A DNA stretch of 64,000 nt, from contig JAFIFU010000006.1 of the NCBI GenBank assembly GCA_020831885.1, positions 1 to 64,000 on the forward strand. Direction: 5' to 3'. This document shows, piece after piece, positions 32,635 to 42,572 of the stretch; position 1 is the first letter of the stretch; each line of letters opens with the position of its first letter. The position numbers were made by a program, and so were the translations under genes. Under the pieces are notes generated by a model. That model searched no databases. It was not told the origin of the DNA and saw only the letters and a program-made list of their open reading frames with translations. Origin of the DNA: Ectothiorhodospiraceae bacterium (GTDB lineage: Bacteria > Pseudomonadota > Gammaproteobacteria > Nitrococcales > Aquisalimonadaceae).

Positions 32635-33626
32635 CGGCATCCGGTTCCATGGATCCGGTGACCCCGTATTACGCTCTGGGTCCCGACGCTGTGCTGGACG
32701 CACTGGAACGCCTGGGTTTCCGCTGCGACGGCCGTCTGCTGGCCCTGAACAGCTATGAGAACCGGGTCTATCAGGTGGGTCTGGAGGATGCGGAGCCCGT
32801 GGTGGCGAAGTTCTATCGCCCCGGCCGCTGGACCGATGCCGCAATCCTTGAAGAGCACGAATTCGCCCTGGAGCTGACGGAGCACGAGATACCCCTGGTG
32901 CCGCCGCTCGTGATTGATGGCCGCAGCCTGCATCGGGACGGCGCGTTCCGGTTTGCGGTCTATCCCCGCCGGGGCGGTCGGGCGCCGGAACTGGACCGGC
33001 GCGAGCACCGGGTCTGGCTGGGCCGCTTTCTCGGTCGCCTTCACGCCGTGGGCGCGGTCGGGGAGTTCCGGCATCGGCCACGACTGGACATGACCCTGGG
33101 GCGCGAAGCCGTGGAGGAGATCCGGGCGCGGAACCTGGTGCCGGCGTTCCTGGTGGAGTCGTATCTGAGCACGGTGGAGACGGTGTTCTCCCGCATTCAG
33201 CAGGCCTGGAACCGCGGCAGCGGCGTGCCGTGGATTCGTCTGCACGGTGATTGCCATCCCGGTAACATTTTGTGGACCGATGCCGGCCCGCACTTCGTCG
33301 ATCTGGACGATACCCTGAGCGGGCCGCCGATCCAGGATCTGTGGATGCTGCTCTCCGGAGATCGCGCCGAGATGACGGTTCAACTGGTCGATATCCTGGA
33401 GGGTTACGAGGATTTCTTCGAGTTCGATCCGGTCCAGCTCCATCTGATCGAGGCCCTCCGGACGCTGCGCATCATGCATCATGCGGCCTGGCTGGCACGG
33501 CGCTGGGAGGATCCCGCCTTCCCCCAGGCCTTCCCCTGGTTTGGTGAACCACGTTTCTGGGAGGAGCATGTCCTATCGCTGCGTGAACAGGCTGCACTGC
33601 TGGATGAGCCCCCGCTAATCGTCTGA
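32631..33626 (+). CDS. srkA: Stress response serine/threonine kinase, SrkA/YihE family
   Basis: This 331-residue kinase of the APH/ChoK fold matches SrkA (YihE, RdoA). It has LNSYENRVYQVGLEDAEPVVAKFYRPGRW (nucleotide-binding lysine), the catalytic loop WIRLHGDCHPGNILW and the metal-binding FVDLDDTLSGPPIQDLWMLL. In E. coli SrkA protects against oxidative and other stress-induced death by antagonising MazF. Here it is not next to dsbA as in enterics but embedded in an envelope operon. It overlaps nagZ (ATGA), and tamA begins within its stop (TGATG). Confidence 0.92.
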   Translation: MTASGSMDPVTPYYALGPDAVLDALERLGFRCDGRLLALNSYENRVYQVGLEDAEPVVAKFYRPGRWTDAAILEEHEFALELTEHEIPLVPPLVIDGRSLHRDGAFRFAVYPRRGGRAPELDRREHRVWLGRFLGRLHAVGAVGEFRHRPRLDMTLGREAVEEIRARNLVPAFLVESYLSTVETVFSRIQQAWNRGSGVPWIRLHGDCHPGNILWTDAGPHFVDLDDTLSGPPIQDLWMLLSGDRAEMTVQLVDILEGYEDFFEFDPVQLHLIEALRTLRIMHHAAWLARRWEDPAFPQAFPWFGEPRFWEEHVLSLREQAALLDEPPLIV

Positions 33627-35362
33627 TGATCATACGCCCTGCTGCCTGCGCCACGATCCGGCTGCTGTTACTTGGCGCTCTGCTGCTGTGTGCCACCACG
33701 GGGACGGCGGAGGCCGAGTTGACAGTGCGGGTGGAAGGCATCGATGGGGCGCTACGGGACAACGTGGTCCGGCATATCGGTACGCCCCTGTCCGATGATC
33801 CGCGCATCCTCCGCCGCTTCGCCGCCCGGGCCGAGGAGAACGCGCAGCAGGGTCTGCAGGCGCTTGGGTATTACCATGCCACAGTGACCACACGGCTGGA
33901 GGGGGAGCCGGACAGCCGGGTGTTGCATGTCCAGGTGGAACCCGGTGAACCGACCCGCATCCGCCGGCTGGATATCCGCCTGGAGGGGGCAGCGGAGTCC
34001 GACAGGGCGTTCCTGGACGTGGTGGAACAGATCGAGCTGCGGGAAGGTCAGATTCTGCATCACGGCCGCTACGAATCCGCCAAGCGCTCCCTGGAGAGCA
34101 CGGCGCTGACCCGGGGGTATTTCGACGGTCGTTTTCAGACCAGCCGGGTTGCCGTCAACCGCCAGCAACGCGAGGCGGATATCACGCTGCACTACGTCAG
34201 CGGCCCGCGCTACCGTTTGGGGGTGGTCCGTTTCCCGGACGGGATGCCGGTGACGGATTCCCTGATGCAGCGCCTGGTCCCGTTCTCGGAAGGGGATCCC
34301 TACCATTCCGGGAGCGTGGCGAGATTGAACCGCAACCTGCTGAACAGTGGTTACTTTTCCGAGGTTCGCGTGCGCCCGCAGGAGGCCGTGGATGAGGTGA
34401 TTCCGGTGGATGCCGATCTGACCGCCGCGCGCCCCAACCGCATGGATGTGGGCCTGGGTTACGCCACAGACGTGGGCCCCCGTTTGCGCCTGGGGTGGCG
34501 GAAGCCCTATGTCACCCGGGATGGTCACAGTCTGCGCGCCGATACCGAGATCTCGGAGGTGCGCCAGAGCCTGAGCGGGGTCTACAGCATGCCGCTGGAT
34601 CCGCCGCTGGAGCATCAGTTGCAGTTCGTCGGTGGCTGGCAACGGGAGAAGCTGGATGAGACCGACAGCGAAAAACTCACCGCCGGCATCCAGCGGCAGC
34701 GGCAACTGACCCGCGGCTGGCAGCAAACCCTGTTCCTGCGCTGGGAGCGGGAGCAGTTCGAGGTGGGCGGCCGGCGCGACGAGACCACGCTGACCCTGCC
34801 CGGTACTACCTTGAGCCGCACCCGTTCCCGGGGCGGCATGGACCCCCACTGGGGAGACCGTCAGACCGCCACCGTAACCGCCACCCATCCGGAGCTGGGG
34901 TCGGATCTTCAGCTTTCCCGTTTGCGACTGGAAACCCGCTGGTTGCGGAGCTATGGCCGCCATCGCGGCCTGGTTCGCGGCGAGGTGGGGGCCCTGTTCA
35001 CCGAGAATTTCGACCGCACACCAGTGTCGCTGCGTTTTGCCGCCGGTGGTGACCAGAGTGTGCGCGGTTTTGCCTACCAGTCCCTGGGCCCCCGGGACGA
35101 GGACGGCGATCTGGTGCGGGGGCGTTACCTGGCGGTGGCCAGCGCCGAATACGGCTACCAGGTCGCCCCCAACTGGCGTCTGGCCACATTCTACGATGTG
35201 GGCAACGCCTTTGACGATTGGGGTGACTCCCTGAAGGAGGGCGCAGGTTTCGGAGTGCGCTGGATCTCGCCGGTGGGGCCGATCCGGCTGGATTTCGCCT
35301 GGGGCATCAGCGAGCGGGGCACACCGTTCCGGCTCCATTTCTCCATGGGGCCGGAGATATGA
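33626..35362 (+). CDS. tamA: Translocation and assembly module outer-membrane protein TamA
   Basis: This is a 578-residue Omp85-family protein. A signal peptide (RLLLLGALLLCATTGTAEA) is followed by three POTRA domains (residues ~30-265), then a 16-strand BamA-type barrel. The conserved late-strand segment is LRFAAGGDQSVRGFAYQSLGP, where RGF is the L6 lock motif (VRGF here). The C-terminus GPIRLDFAWGISERGTPFRLHFSMGPEI is the last strand. With TamB it moves phospholipids or assembles outer-membrane proteins across the periplasm. It is coupled to srkA (TGATG) and tamB (ATGA at 35359-35362). Confidence 0.93.
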   Translation: MIIRPAACATIRLLLLGALLLCATTGTAEAELTVRVEGIDGALRDNVVRHIGTPLSDDPRILRRFAARAEENAQQGLQALGYYHATVTTRLEGEPDSRVLHVQVEPGEPTRIRRLDIRLEGAAESDRAFLDVVEQIELREGQILHHGRYESAKRSLESTALTRGYFDGRFQTSRVAVNRQQREADITLHYVSGPRYRLGVVRFPDGMPVTDSLMQRLVPFSEGDPYHSGSVARLNRNLLNSGYFSEVRVRPQEAVDEVIPVDADLTAARPNRMDVGLGYATDVGPRLRLGWRKPYVTRDGHSLRADTEISEVRQSLSGVYSMPLDPPLEHQLQFVGGWQREKLDETDSEKLTAGIQRQRQLTRGWQQTLFLRWEREQFEVGGRRDETTLTLPGTTLSRTRSRGGMDPHWGDRQTATVTATHPELGSDLQLSRLRLETRWLRSYGRHRGLVRGEVGALFTENFDRTPVSLRFAAGGDQSVRGFAYQSLGPRDEDGDLVRGRYLAVASAEYGYQVAPNWRLATFYDVGNAFDDWGDSLKEGAGFGVRWISPVGPIRLDFAWGISERGTPFRLHFSMGPEI

Positions 35363-38300
35363 ACCGGGTCCTCCGGGCATTGCGGCTGCTGGCCCACGGT
35401 CTGCTGCTTGTCGCGGCCAAGGCGTTGCGCATCGTCTATGTGTTGCTGGTCACCCTGCTGGTTCTGCTGGCCTGGCTGCTGTTCACCACCAGTGGCGCGC
35501 AATGGCTGGCGGAGCGGGCAATGAACGAAGAGCCGCGGCTGCACCTGGAGGTGCGTGACGGAAGCCTCCTGCAGGGGCTGGACATCCAGGAGCTGCGCTG
35601 GACCGACACGGGCGTTGCGGTTGCGGTGGACCAGGCAGCGCTACGCTGGAACCTGGTCTGCCTGCTGGGCCTCCGGGTCTGTCTGGACCGGCTCCACGGT
35701 GAGGGTGTCCAGGTCAGCGTGGACACGACCGCGTTCGGCGATGGTGACGGGCAGCCAACGGATTCGGGAGAGGAAAGGGGCGGGGTGATCCGTCTGCCGG
35801 TCACGCTGGGATTCCCCGATGTACTGTTGGAAAACGCCGCGCTCAGCATTGACGGCCATCAGGTGAACTGGCAGCGACTCGCCCTGGGCGGTTCCTTCCG
35901 TGGACGCGCCCTGACGCTGGATCATGTGGACTGGGAGACGGTGCATGTCCGGATGGAGCCGGAGCGGGCCGGGGCAGAACCGGCGCCGTCACCGGTCGCG
36001 GAGGAGCGGCCGGATATCGCGGCCTTGCTGGATCCCGCAACACGCCAGCCGGTGGAACTGCCCCGTGTGGATAGTCCCATCGACGTGCACCTGATGGATT
36101 TCCGACTGCAGGATGCCCGTTTCCACTGGGGCGGACGGGAGGAGCATCTCCGGCTGCTGCGCCTGTCCGGGGCTTTGGAGGATCGGCGCCTGACCCTGGG
36201 GCACCTGGTGCTGGAACACCCGCAGCTACGTCTGCGCGCCGACGGACAGGTCCGCCTGGAAGGCGCCTACCCCCTGGACCTGGATCTGGACCTGGAAGCA
36301 CGGGATCTGCCCGGGCTCGGCGATCTGCGTCTCGAGCTCCAGGCCTGGAATGCGGTGGCGGATCTGGAATTGCGAATGACCGCGTCGGGCCCCGGGGAAT
36401 TGCGGGTGGAAGGGCGTCTGGCCGCCCTGCAACCGGAACTCAGCCACGCACTGGACATCCGTTGGACCGGTTTGCGCTGGCCGGTGCTGGAGGAAGCGCG
36501 GTTCCGATCCCACCGGGGCCGTCTGGAACTGGAAGGCGATCTGCACGGCTATGCCCTCGACCTGGACGTGGCCCTGAGCGGCGAGGACATCCCGGACGGC
36601 CAGGTCAGCGCCCGTGGTGCGGGGGATTATCGCGGGGCGGAACTGGCGTTGTTCCGTATCGACGCCCTGGACGGCTGGCTGGAAGCCGCCGGTCGGGTGA
36701 GCTGGGAGGAGGCGATACGCTGGGATGCCTGGGTGCGTATGGATGGCATCGATGCGGTGCCCCTGCACCCGGAGGCGCCGGACGGCATCGCCGGCGAGTT
36801 GCGCACCCGGGGCGAATTGCTCGGGGATGTGCTGGATCTGGACGTGGAGATCGAACGCCTGCAGGCGCGTATCCCGCGGGAGGATCTGCCCCTGCGGCTG
36901 GACGGTGTGGTCCGGCACCGGCCGGATCGCGGCTGGCTGCTGGAGGGGCTCAGACTGGACGCCGGCCTGGGCAATATCGCCGTGTCCGGCCGCGTGCACG
37001 AGACCCTGGAGCTGGAGGCGGCGTTCAACCTGCCGGACCTGGCCGCGCTGCTGCCGGACGCGGCGGGGGCGGTGTCCGGCACACTGCGGGCGGATGGTCC
37101 CCTGACCGCCCCGGACGTGGATCTGGATCTGGAAGGGGAGCGCTTCTCCTACGGTGAACTGGCGCGCCTTGGGGAGTTGTCGGTGCAGGCGCGTGTGTTG
37201 GCCCTTGGCGAGAGGGAAAGTCGGGTGCAGGTGGAACTGAGGGGCCTGGAGGCCCCGGAAGCCGGCGTGGCGGCGGACCGGTTGGCACTGTCCCTGGAAG
37301 GGACGCGGAGCAGTCACCAGCTCAGCGCCCTTGTGCAGGGCGCGCCGGTGGAGCTGGATCTCCTGGTCCGGGGCCGGCTGTCCGATGAGTTCGCGTGGGC
37401 CGGGGAACTGGTCCGCGCGGCGCTGGACGGGGCAGGCATGGCCTGGGAGCTTGAGGAACCGATGCCGGTGGTCTATCGCCCGGAATCCCGGGACGCGATC
37501 CTGGGGGCCCATTGCTGGGTGTATCGCACGGCGCGGCTGTGTGCGGAGGAAGACATCACGGCAGGCGCCGTGGGGGGCGCAGCGGTCAGCCTGGCGGGAT
37601 ACGAGCTGGATTGGCTAAATCCCTGGCTGCCACCGGATCTGCGTGTGGACGGCAGCATCCAGGCCAACGTGAATGCCCGCTGGGGCGACACCCCCTTGCC
37701 CCGGGTGGAGGGCGCACTGCGTATTCTGGACGGGCACGCGGAGATGACGGATCCGGATGACCCGGAGGTGGTGGTTGCGCTGGAACTGGACACCTTGGCC
37801 CTGGACCTGGCGTTGACGGAGCAGCGGCTGGACCTGCTGCTGGAGCTGCGCTCGGAGGGGCTCGGGGCGGCCGATGCGGAGGCCCGTGTGGCGGTTGGCG
37901 GGGATGGCAGCCTGGGAGCGTTGGACGGGCGTGTGCGTCTGACCGGCCTCAACGTGGGGGTGGTGGCTCCGTTCTTTCCGGAGCTGCGGCGCCTGGAAGG
38001 GGAGGTGAACGCCGAAGCCCGGGTCGCCGGCACCCTGTACGAGCCCATGGTGCAAGGGGAGCTGCGGCTGGACTCCGGCCTGGTGGAGCCCCTGGCGCTA
38101 CCCGTGACCATCTCCGAGATCACAGTGCAGGTGGACGTGGAGGGGGACCGGGCGGAGATCGCCGGTGGTTTCCGCAGCGGCGCCGGTGAGGCCTCGCTGA
38201 GCGGTCAGGCGCAATGGCAGGGTGGCGCCTGGGGGCTTGAACTGGGGTTGCGGGGGAATCGGCTGGAGGCCGCCTACGAAGACATGATCTGGCTGCGGGT

Positions 38301-39228
38301 CAGCCCGGATCTGCTCCTCAACGTGGAGCCCGGCGCGATCCGCTTGAGTGGATCGGTGAATGTGCCCCGGGGGGAGATCACCATCCAGCGGCTGCCCGAG
38401 GGAACGGTGGGCGTCTCCCCGGATGTGGTGTTCGTGGACGAGGAAGTGGCCGCGGAGATTCCACTGCCGGAAGATCTTCAAACACCTGCCGGTTGGGGTG
38501 TGACCACGGACGTGGAGGTGATACTGGGGGACCGCATCGCGTTCTCCGGCTTCGGGCTCAGCGGCCGGATCACAGGTGCCCTGCGGGTGCGGCAGGTGGA
38601 TGACGGCGTGCTGCAGGCCAACGGGGAGCTGCGCATCGAGGACGGCGGCTATCGGGCCTACGGGCAGCGTCTGCGCATTCGGGAGGGGCAGTTCCTGTTC
38701 GCGGGGCCCATCGATGCGCCGGAGATCTACGTGGAGGCCGTGCGCGAGATCACGCGGTCGGCGCCGGGGGTGGCGCAACCCACCACGGTGGTGGCGGGTC
38801 TGCGCATCGAAGGGCGGCCGGAGTCGCCGCGGCTCAGCCTGTTCTCGGAACCTGCCATGTCCGATGACGATATCCTGTCCTACATCATCCTGGGCCGTCC
38901 CGTGGGCGAGTCCGGACCGGAGGGCGGCAGTATGATGGCGCAGGCGGCGCTGGCGCTGGGTATTGCCGGCGGCGGCGGTTATGCCACCGCCGTGGCGGAA
39001 GGGTTGGGCATCGAGGATTTCGAGATCGATACCGAGGGCGAGGGGGACGAGACCCAGTTTGTCGTCAGAGGGCAACTGAGCTCCAATCTGTTCGTCAGCT
39101 ACGGCGTTGGTGTCTTCCAGCCCGGGAACGAGATCACGCTGCGCTATCGCCTGGCCCGCAGTCTGTACCTGCAGGCGGTGACGGGTCTGGAAAGCGCGCT
39201 GGATCTGCTATACAGCTTCGAGTTCTGA
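35359..39228 (+). CDS. tamB: Translocation and assembly module inner-membrane protein TamB
   Basis: This 1289-residue AsmA-like bridge protein has an N-terminal membrane anchor (AKALRIVYVLLVTLLVLLAW), then a very long beta-rich region forming the periplasm-spanning groove. The C-terminal DUF490 domain is visible in GLSGRITGALRVRQVDDGVLQANGEL, RIREGQFLFAGPIDAPEIYVEAVR and SDDDILSYIILGRP. The end, SSNLFVSYGVGVFQPGNEITLRYRL, with a C-terminal Phe docks to TamA. It overlaps tamA by 4 nt. The following gene starts within its stop codon (TGATG). Confidence 0.94.
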   Translation: MNRVLRALRLLAHGLLLVAAKALRIVYVLLVTLLVLLAWLLFTTSGAQWLAERAMNEEPRLHLEVRDGSLLQGLDIQELRWTDTGVAVAVDQAALRWNLVCLLGLRVCLDRLHGEGVQVSVDTTAFGDGDGQPTDSGEERGGVIRLPVTLGFPDVLLENAALSIDGHQVNWQRLALGGSFRGRALTLDHVDWETVHVRMEPERAGAEPAPSPVAEERPDIAALLDPATRQPVELPRVDSPIDVHLMDFRLQDARFHWGGREEHLRLLRLSGALEDRRLTLGHLVLEHPQLRLRADGQVRLEGAYPLDLDLDLEARDLPGLGDLRLELQAWNAVADLELRMTASGPGELRVEGRLAALQPELSHALDIRWTGLRWPVLEEARFRSHRGRLELEGDLHGYALDLDVALSGEDIPDGQVSARGAGDYRGAELALFRIDALDGWLEAAGRVSWEEAIRWDAWVRMDGIDAVPLHPEAPDGIAGELRTRGELLGDVLDLDVEIERLQARIPREDLPLRLDGVVRHRPDRGWLLEGLRLDAGLGNIAVSGRVHETLELEAAFNLPDLAALLPDAAGAVSGTLRADGPLTAPDVDLDLEGERFSYGELARLGELSVQARVLALGERESRVQVELRGLEAPEAGVAADRLALSLEGTRSSHQLSALVQGAPVELDLLVRGRLSDEFAWAGELVRAALDGAGMAWELEEPMPVVYRPESRDAILGAHCWVYRTARLCAEEDITAGAVGGAAVSLAGYELDWLNPWLPPDLRVDGSIQANVNARWGDTPLPRVEGALRILDGHAEMTDPDDPEVVVALELDTLALDLALTEQRLDLLLELRSEGLGAADAEARVAVGGDGSLGALDGRVRLTGLNVGVVAPFFPELRRLEGEVNAEARVAGTLYEPMVQGELRLDSGLVEPLALPVTISEITVQVDVEGDRAEIAGGFRSGAGEASLSGQAQWQGGAWGLELGLRGNRLEAAYEDMIWLRVSPDLLLNVEPGAIRLSGSVNVPRGEITIQRLPEGTVGVSPDVVFVDEEVAAEIPLPEDLQTPAGWGVTTDVEVILGDRIAFSGFGLSGRITGALRVRQVDDGVLQANGELRIEDGGYRAYGQRLRIREGQFLFAGPIDAPEIYVEAVREITRSAPGVAQPTTVVAGLRIEGRPESPRLSLFSEPAMSDDDILSYIILGRPVGESGPEGGSMMAQAALALGIAGGGGYATAVAEGLGIEDFEIDTEGEGDETQFVVRGQLSSNLFVSYGVGVFQPGNEITLRYRLARSLYLQAVTGLESALDLLYSFEF

Positions 39229-39947
39229 TGGCGAGCACACACCAGGTCCGCACGGACCACGGGGTCTACCCGTATACGCTGCGCTACACCCGGCGGCGTA
39301 CGCTGGCCCTGTATGTATTCCCCGGGGGGCGCATCGAGGCGCGTGTGCCCCATGGCACCTCGGTCGGGGTTGTGGAAGACTTCATCCGTGCACGTCAGGG
39401 CTGGCTGCGGCAGGCGCTGGACAGCGCACCGTCCGCACCGCGCCGGCCCGGTTACCAGGCTGGTGCGGCGCATCCGTTTCTGGGCCGGACCATCCGTCTG
39501 GAGCCACGCCTGGGTGTGCCCGGTGGCTCGCGGCTCCAGGGGGACGCGCTGCACTTACAGGTGCGGGCGCCGGATAATGCGGATGCGGTGGAGGCTGCAT
39601 TCCGGGCCTGGCTGCGGCGCCAGGCCGCAACCGTGTTCCGCGACCGGATCGACCGCTGGTTCCCGGCCATCGGTCTGCCGGCGCAACGGTGCCCGGCGCT
39701 ACGGGTCCGTGCCATGCGCAGTCGCTGGGGGAGCTGCTCCAGCGCGGGACACGTGAACCTGAACCTCTGGCTGATCCGCGCCCCGTTGCCCTGCATCGAC
39801 TTCGTGGTGGTCCATGAACTGTGCCACCTGCGGGAGTTTCACCATGGTCCCGCCTTCCACGCCCTGATGGACCGGGTGCTCCCGGACTGGAGGGAACGGG
39901 AGCAGGACCTGGCGACGCATCAGCGCCGCTGGGGGATCCAACCGTAG
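39228..39947 (+). CDS. YgjP-like M48-type metallopeptidase domain protein
   Basis: This 239-residue protein of the YgjP/DUF45 (SprT- and WLM-related) group has the zinc motif VVHELCHLREFHHGPAFHALM (HExxH plus a downstream His), preceded by MRSRWGSCSSAGHVNLNLWLI, the invariant W-G-S-C segment of this family. The N-terminal part is a beta-rich substrate-side region. No signal peptide is seen, so it is probably cytoplasmic. No substrate is known for the family. It is translationally coupled to tamB and is the last gene of the operon. Confidence 0.88.
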   Translation: MASTHQVRTDHGVYPYTLRYTRRRTLALYVFPGGRIEARVPHGTSVGVVEDFIRARQGWLRQALDSAPSAPRRPGYQAGAAHPFLGRTIRLEPRLGVPGGSRLQGDALHLQVRAPDNADAVEAAFRAWLRRQAATVFRDRIDRWFPAIGLPAQRCPALRVRAMRSRWGSCSSAGHVNLNLWLIRAPLPCIDFVVVHELCHLREFHHGPAFHALMDRVLPDWREREQDLATHQRRWGIQP

Positions 39948-40043
39948 GCCCGGTCGGGGGGCTCCCGGGTGAACGAAGCAGGGCGCCGGACATGCCCTCT
40001 TTCCCGCCGCGGACCAGTCCCAATCATCGCGGGCGGGGCCCGC

Positions 40044-41867
40044 TCAGGCCGATTCCCTGGCCCGGCTGGTTTTCTTCCGCTCGTGTTCCTTGAGTTGTTT
40101 CTTGCGGAGCCGGATGGCCTCCGGCGTCACTTCCACCAGTTCGTCATCGTCGATGAATTCCAGCGCCTGCTCCAGTGTGAACCGGATGGGTGGGGTAAGC
40201 AGCAGGTTCTCGTCGCTGCCGGCGGCGCGGATATTGGTGAGCTGTTTGGCTTTCAGCGGGTTCACCACCAAGTCGTTGTCCCGGGAATGAATGCCGATGA
40301 TCATGCCCTCGTAGACCTCGTCACCGTGGCCGATGAGCAGCCGTCCGCGCTCCTGCAGGTTGAACAGGGCATAGGCAAGTGCCTTGCCGGGCCCGTTGGC
40401 GATGAGCACGCCGTTGATCCGTTGCCCGTAGTCCCCCTGTTTCATGGGGCCGTAATGGTCGAAGACGTGAAACATCAGCCCCGTACCGGAGGTGGCGGTC
40501 ATGAACTCGGTGCGGAAGCCGATCAGGCCCCGGGAGGGGATAATGAAGTCCAGGCGCACCCGCCCCTTGCCGTCCGGGCTCAGGTTGGTCAGCTCGGCGC
40601 CGCGGGTGCCCAGCTTTTCCATCACCCCACCCTGGTGCTGCTCCTCCACGTCCACCGTGAGCTGCTCGAAGGGTTCTTCCCGTTTTCCGTCCACGGTGCG
40701 GATGATGACTTCCGGTCGGGACACGCCCAGCTCGTAGCCTTCCCGGCGCATGTTCTCGATCAGCACCGACAGGTGCAGCTCGCCACGGCCGGACACCCGG
40801 AACCTGTCCGGGTCGTCGGTTTCCTCCACCCGGAGCGCCACGTTGTGCACCAGCTCCCGTTCCAGCCGTTCACGGATCTGGCGGGAGGTGACGTACTTGC
40901 CTTCGCGGCCGGCGAAGGGGGAGGTGTTCACCTGGAACGTCATGCTCACGGTGGGCTGATCCACGGTCAGCGGGGTGAGCGCCTCCACGTGCGCCGGGTC
41001 ACACAGGGTATCGGAGATATTCAGCCCATCGATGCCGGTGAAAGCGATGATATCGCCCGCCTGGGCTTCCGGGACCTCGATCCGCTCCAGGCCGAGGAAG
41101 CCCAGCACCTGGAGGACCCGGCCATTGCGGGTCTTGCCCTCCCGGTTGATCAGGGTGACCGGGGTGTTCGGCTTCACCCGGCCCCGTTTGATGCGGCCCA
41201 CACCGATCACACCCACGTAGCTGTTGTAGTCCAGGGAACTCACCTGCAACTGGAACGGCCCGTCCGGGTCCACGTCCGGAGCGGGGACATGCTCGACGAT
41301 GGCCTGGAACAGCGGAATCATGTCGCCGTCCCGCACGTCGGTTTCCAGGCTCGCGTAGCCGTTCAACGCCGAGGCGTACACCACCGGGAAATCCAGTTGT
41401 TTGTCGGTGGCGCCCAGCCGGTCAAACAGATCGAAGGTCTGGTCCAGCACCCAATCGGGCCGGGCGCCGGGGCGGTCGATCTTGTTGATCACCACGATCG
41501 GATTCAGCCCTTGTTCCAGCGCCTTCTGGGTCACGAAACGGGTCTGAGGCATCGGCCCGTCCACGGCGTCCACCAGCAGCAGCACGGAATCCACCATGGA
41601 CATCACCCGTTCCACCTCGCCGCCGAAGTCGGCATGCCCCGGGGTGTCCACGATGTTGATGCGGTAATCATTCCATTGAATGGCGGTGTTCTTGGCCAGT
41701 ATGGTGATCCCGCGTTCCCGCTCCAGATCGTTGGAATCCATGATCCTTTCGGTGTCCGCCGCTTTGCCGGACAGCGTGCCGGACTGCTGCAGCAGCCGGT
41801 CAACCAGGGTCGTCTTGCCATGGTCCACGTGGGCGATGATGGCGATATTGCGAAGCTTGTCGATCAC
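40044..41867 (-). CDS. typA: Ribosome-associated GTPase TypA/BipA
   Basis: This 607-residue translational GTPase has all G motifs: [15 protein letters not shown] (P-loop), RERGITI (switch I), [15 protein letters not shown] and NKIDRPGA. Domain II, the EF-G-like domains III and V, and the BipA-specific C-terminal domain ([20 protein letters not shown]) follow. It binds ribosomes and supports 50S assembly under stress and cold. Length is exactly as expected. The gene is monocistronic and convergent with the envelope operon across a 96-nt GC-rich gap. Confidence 0.97.
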   Translation of the reverse strand: MIDKLRNIAIIAHVDHGKTTLVDRLLQQSGTLSGKAADTERIMDSNDLERERGITILAKNTAIQWNDYRINIVDTPGHADFGGEVERVMSMVDSVLLLVDAVDGPMPQTRFVTQKALEQGLNPIVVINKIDRPGARPDWVLDQTFDLFDRLGATDKQLDFPVVYASALNGYASLETDVRDGDMIPLFQAIVEHVPAPDVDPDGPFQLQVSSLDYNSYVGVIGVGRIKRGRVKPNTPVTLINREGKTRNGRVLQVLGFLGLERIEVPEAQAGDIIAFTGIDGLNISDTLCDPAHVEALTPLTVDQPTVSMTFQVNTSPFAGREGKYVTSRQIRERLERELVHNVALRVEETDDPDRFRVSGRGELHLSVLIENMRREGYELGVSRPEVIIRTVDGKREEPFEQLTVDVEEQHQGGVMEKLGTRGAELTNLSPDGKGRVRLDFIIPSRGLIGFRTEFMTATSGTGLMFHVFDHYGPMKQGDYGQRINGVLIANGPGKALAYALFNLQERGRLLIGHGDEVYEGMIIGIHSRDNDLVVNPLKAKQLTNIRAAGSDENLLLTPPIRFTLEQALEFIDDDELVEVTPEAIRLRKKQLKEHERKKTSRARESA

Positions 41868-42062
41868 GTCAGAATCCGAAGTTGCGAAGCGGGCGCGGAT
41901 GCGCGAATGGATCAGGCTGCTCCCGGGAGGCCGGGAGTCGCGCGCATTATCCAGCCAGCGGCGTCGCTTTACAATGCCGGAAAGGCTCTGCGTTCCCGAT
42001 TACAGGGCCTCGTGGTTCGCGGTATAGTGCCGGCGTAGCCGGTTCTGACTCGGGGAGCAAGT

Positions 42063-42569
42063 ATGCAACGCGTGGTACTGGTGCGGCACGGGCCGGCGGA
42101 GGACGCGGGTGACGGCGTCACCGACATGGCCAGGGGGTTGACGGACAAGGGGCGGCAGAAGACCCGGAAGGCGGCCCGGGGGCTGGCGGCGGTCCTGGGT
42201 TCGGTGGATCTCCTCGCCGCCAGCCCGTACATCCGGGCGTTACAGACGGCGGATATCCTGGATGAGCATCTGCACGCAAACCGGCGTCTTGAGTTGTCCT
42301 GCCTGGTTCCCGGCGGCTCCCCGGCGGAGGCGCTGGACCGGGTGGCTCAGGAAGATGCGGAGCTTGTGGTGCTCGTGGGGCATGAGCCGCACTTGAGTCT
42401 GCTGGCGGGATTGGCCATGACCGGCGAATCGCGGCGGATGCTGGCGTTCAGAAAGGCCGGGGCCGCCATGCTGGAATTCCCTGTCCGGGCCCGGGCGGGG
42501 GAGGGGCTGCTCCACTGGCTGTTCTCCCCCTCGCAACTCGGGCGGCATCCCATCGATTCCGCGGACTGA
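42063..42569 (+). CDS. sixA: Phosphohistidine phosphatase SixA
   Basis: This 168-residue histidine-phosphatase-fold protein has the RHG motif LVRHGPAEDAGDG at the N-terminus, ASPYIRALQTADIL, and the second catalytic His in LVVLVGHEPHLSLLAGL. SixA dephosphorylates phosphohistidine in HPt domains and PTSNtr proteins. It lies 3 nt upstream of ppx on the same strand, the common gammaproteobacterial sixA-ppx arrangement. A TATAGT box at 42023-42028 with a poor -35 may be its promoter. Confidence 0.93.
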   Translation: MQRVVLVRHGPAEDAGDGVTDMARGLTDKGRQKTRKAARGLAAVLGSVDLLAASPYIRALQTADILDEHLHANRRLELSCLVPGGSPAEALDRVAQEDAELVVLVGHEPHLSLLAGLAMTGESRRMLAFRKAGAAMLEFPVRARAGEGLLHWLFSPSQLGRHPIDSAD

Positions 42570-42572
42570 CCT

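Noticed and set aside
39969-42038. A 689-codon plus-strand open frame opposite typA
   Set aside because: It is antisense to TypA with no recognisable domain and no ribosome site.
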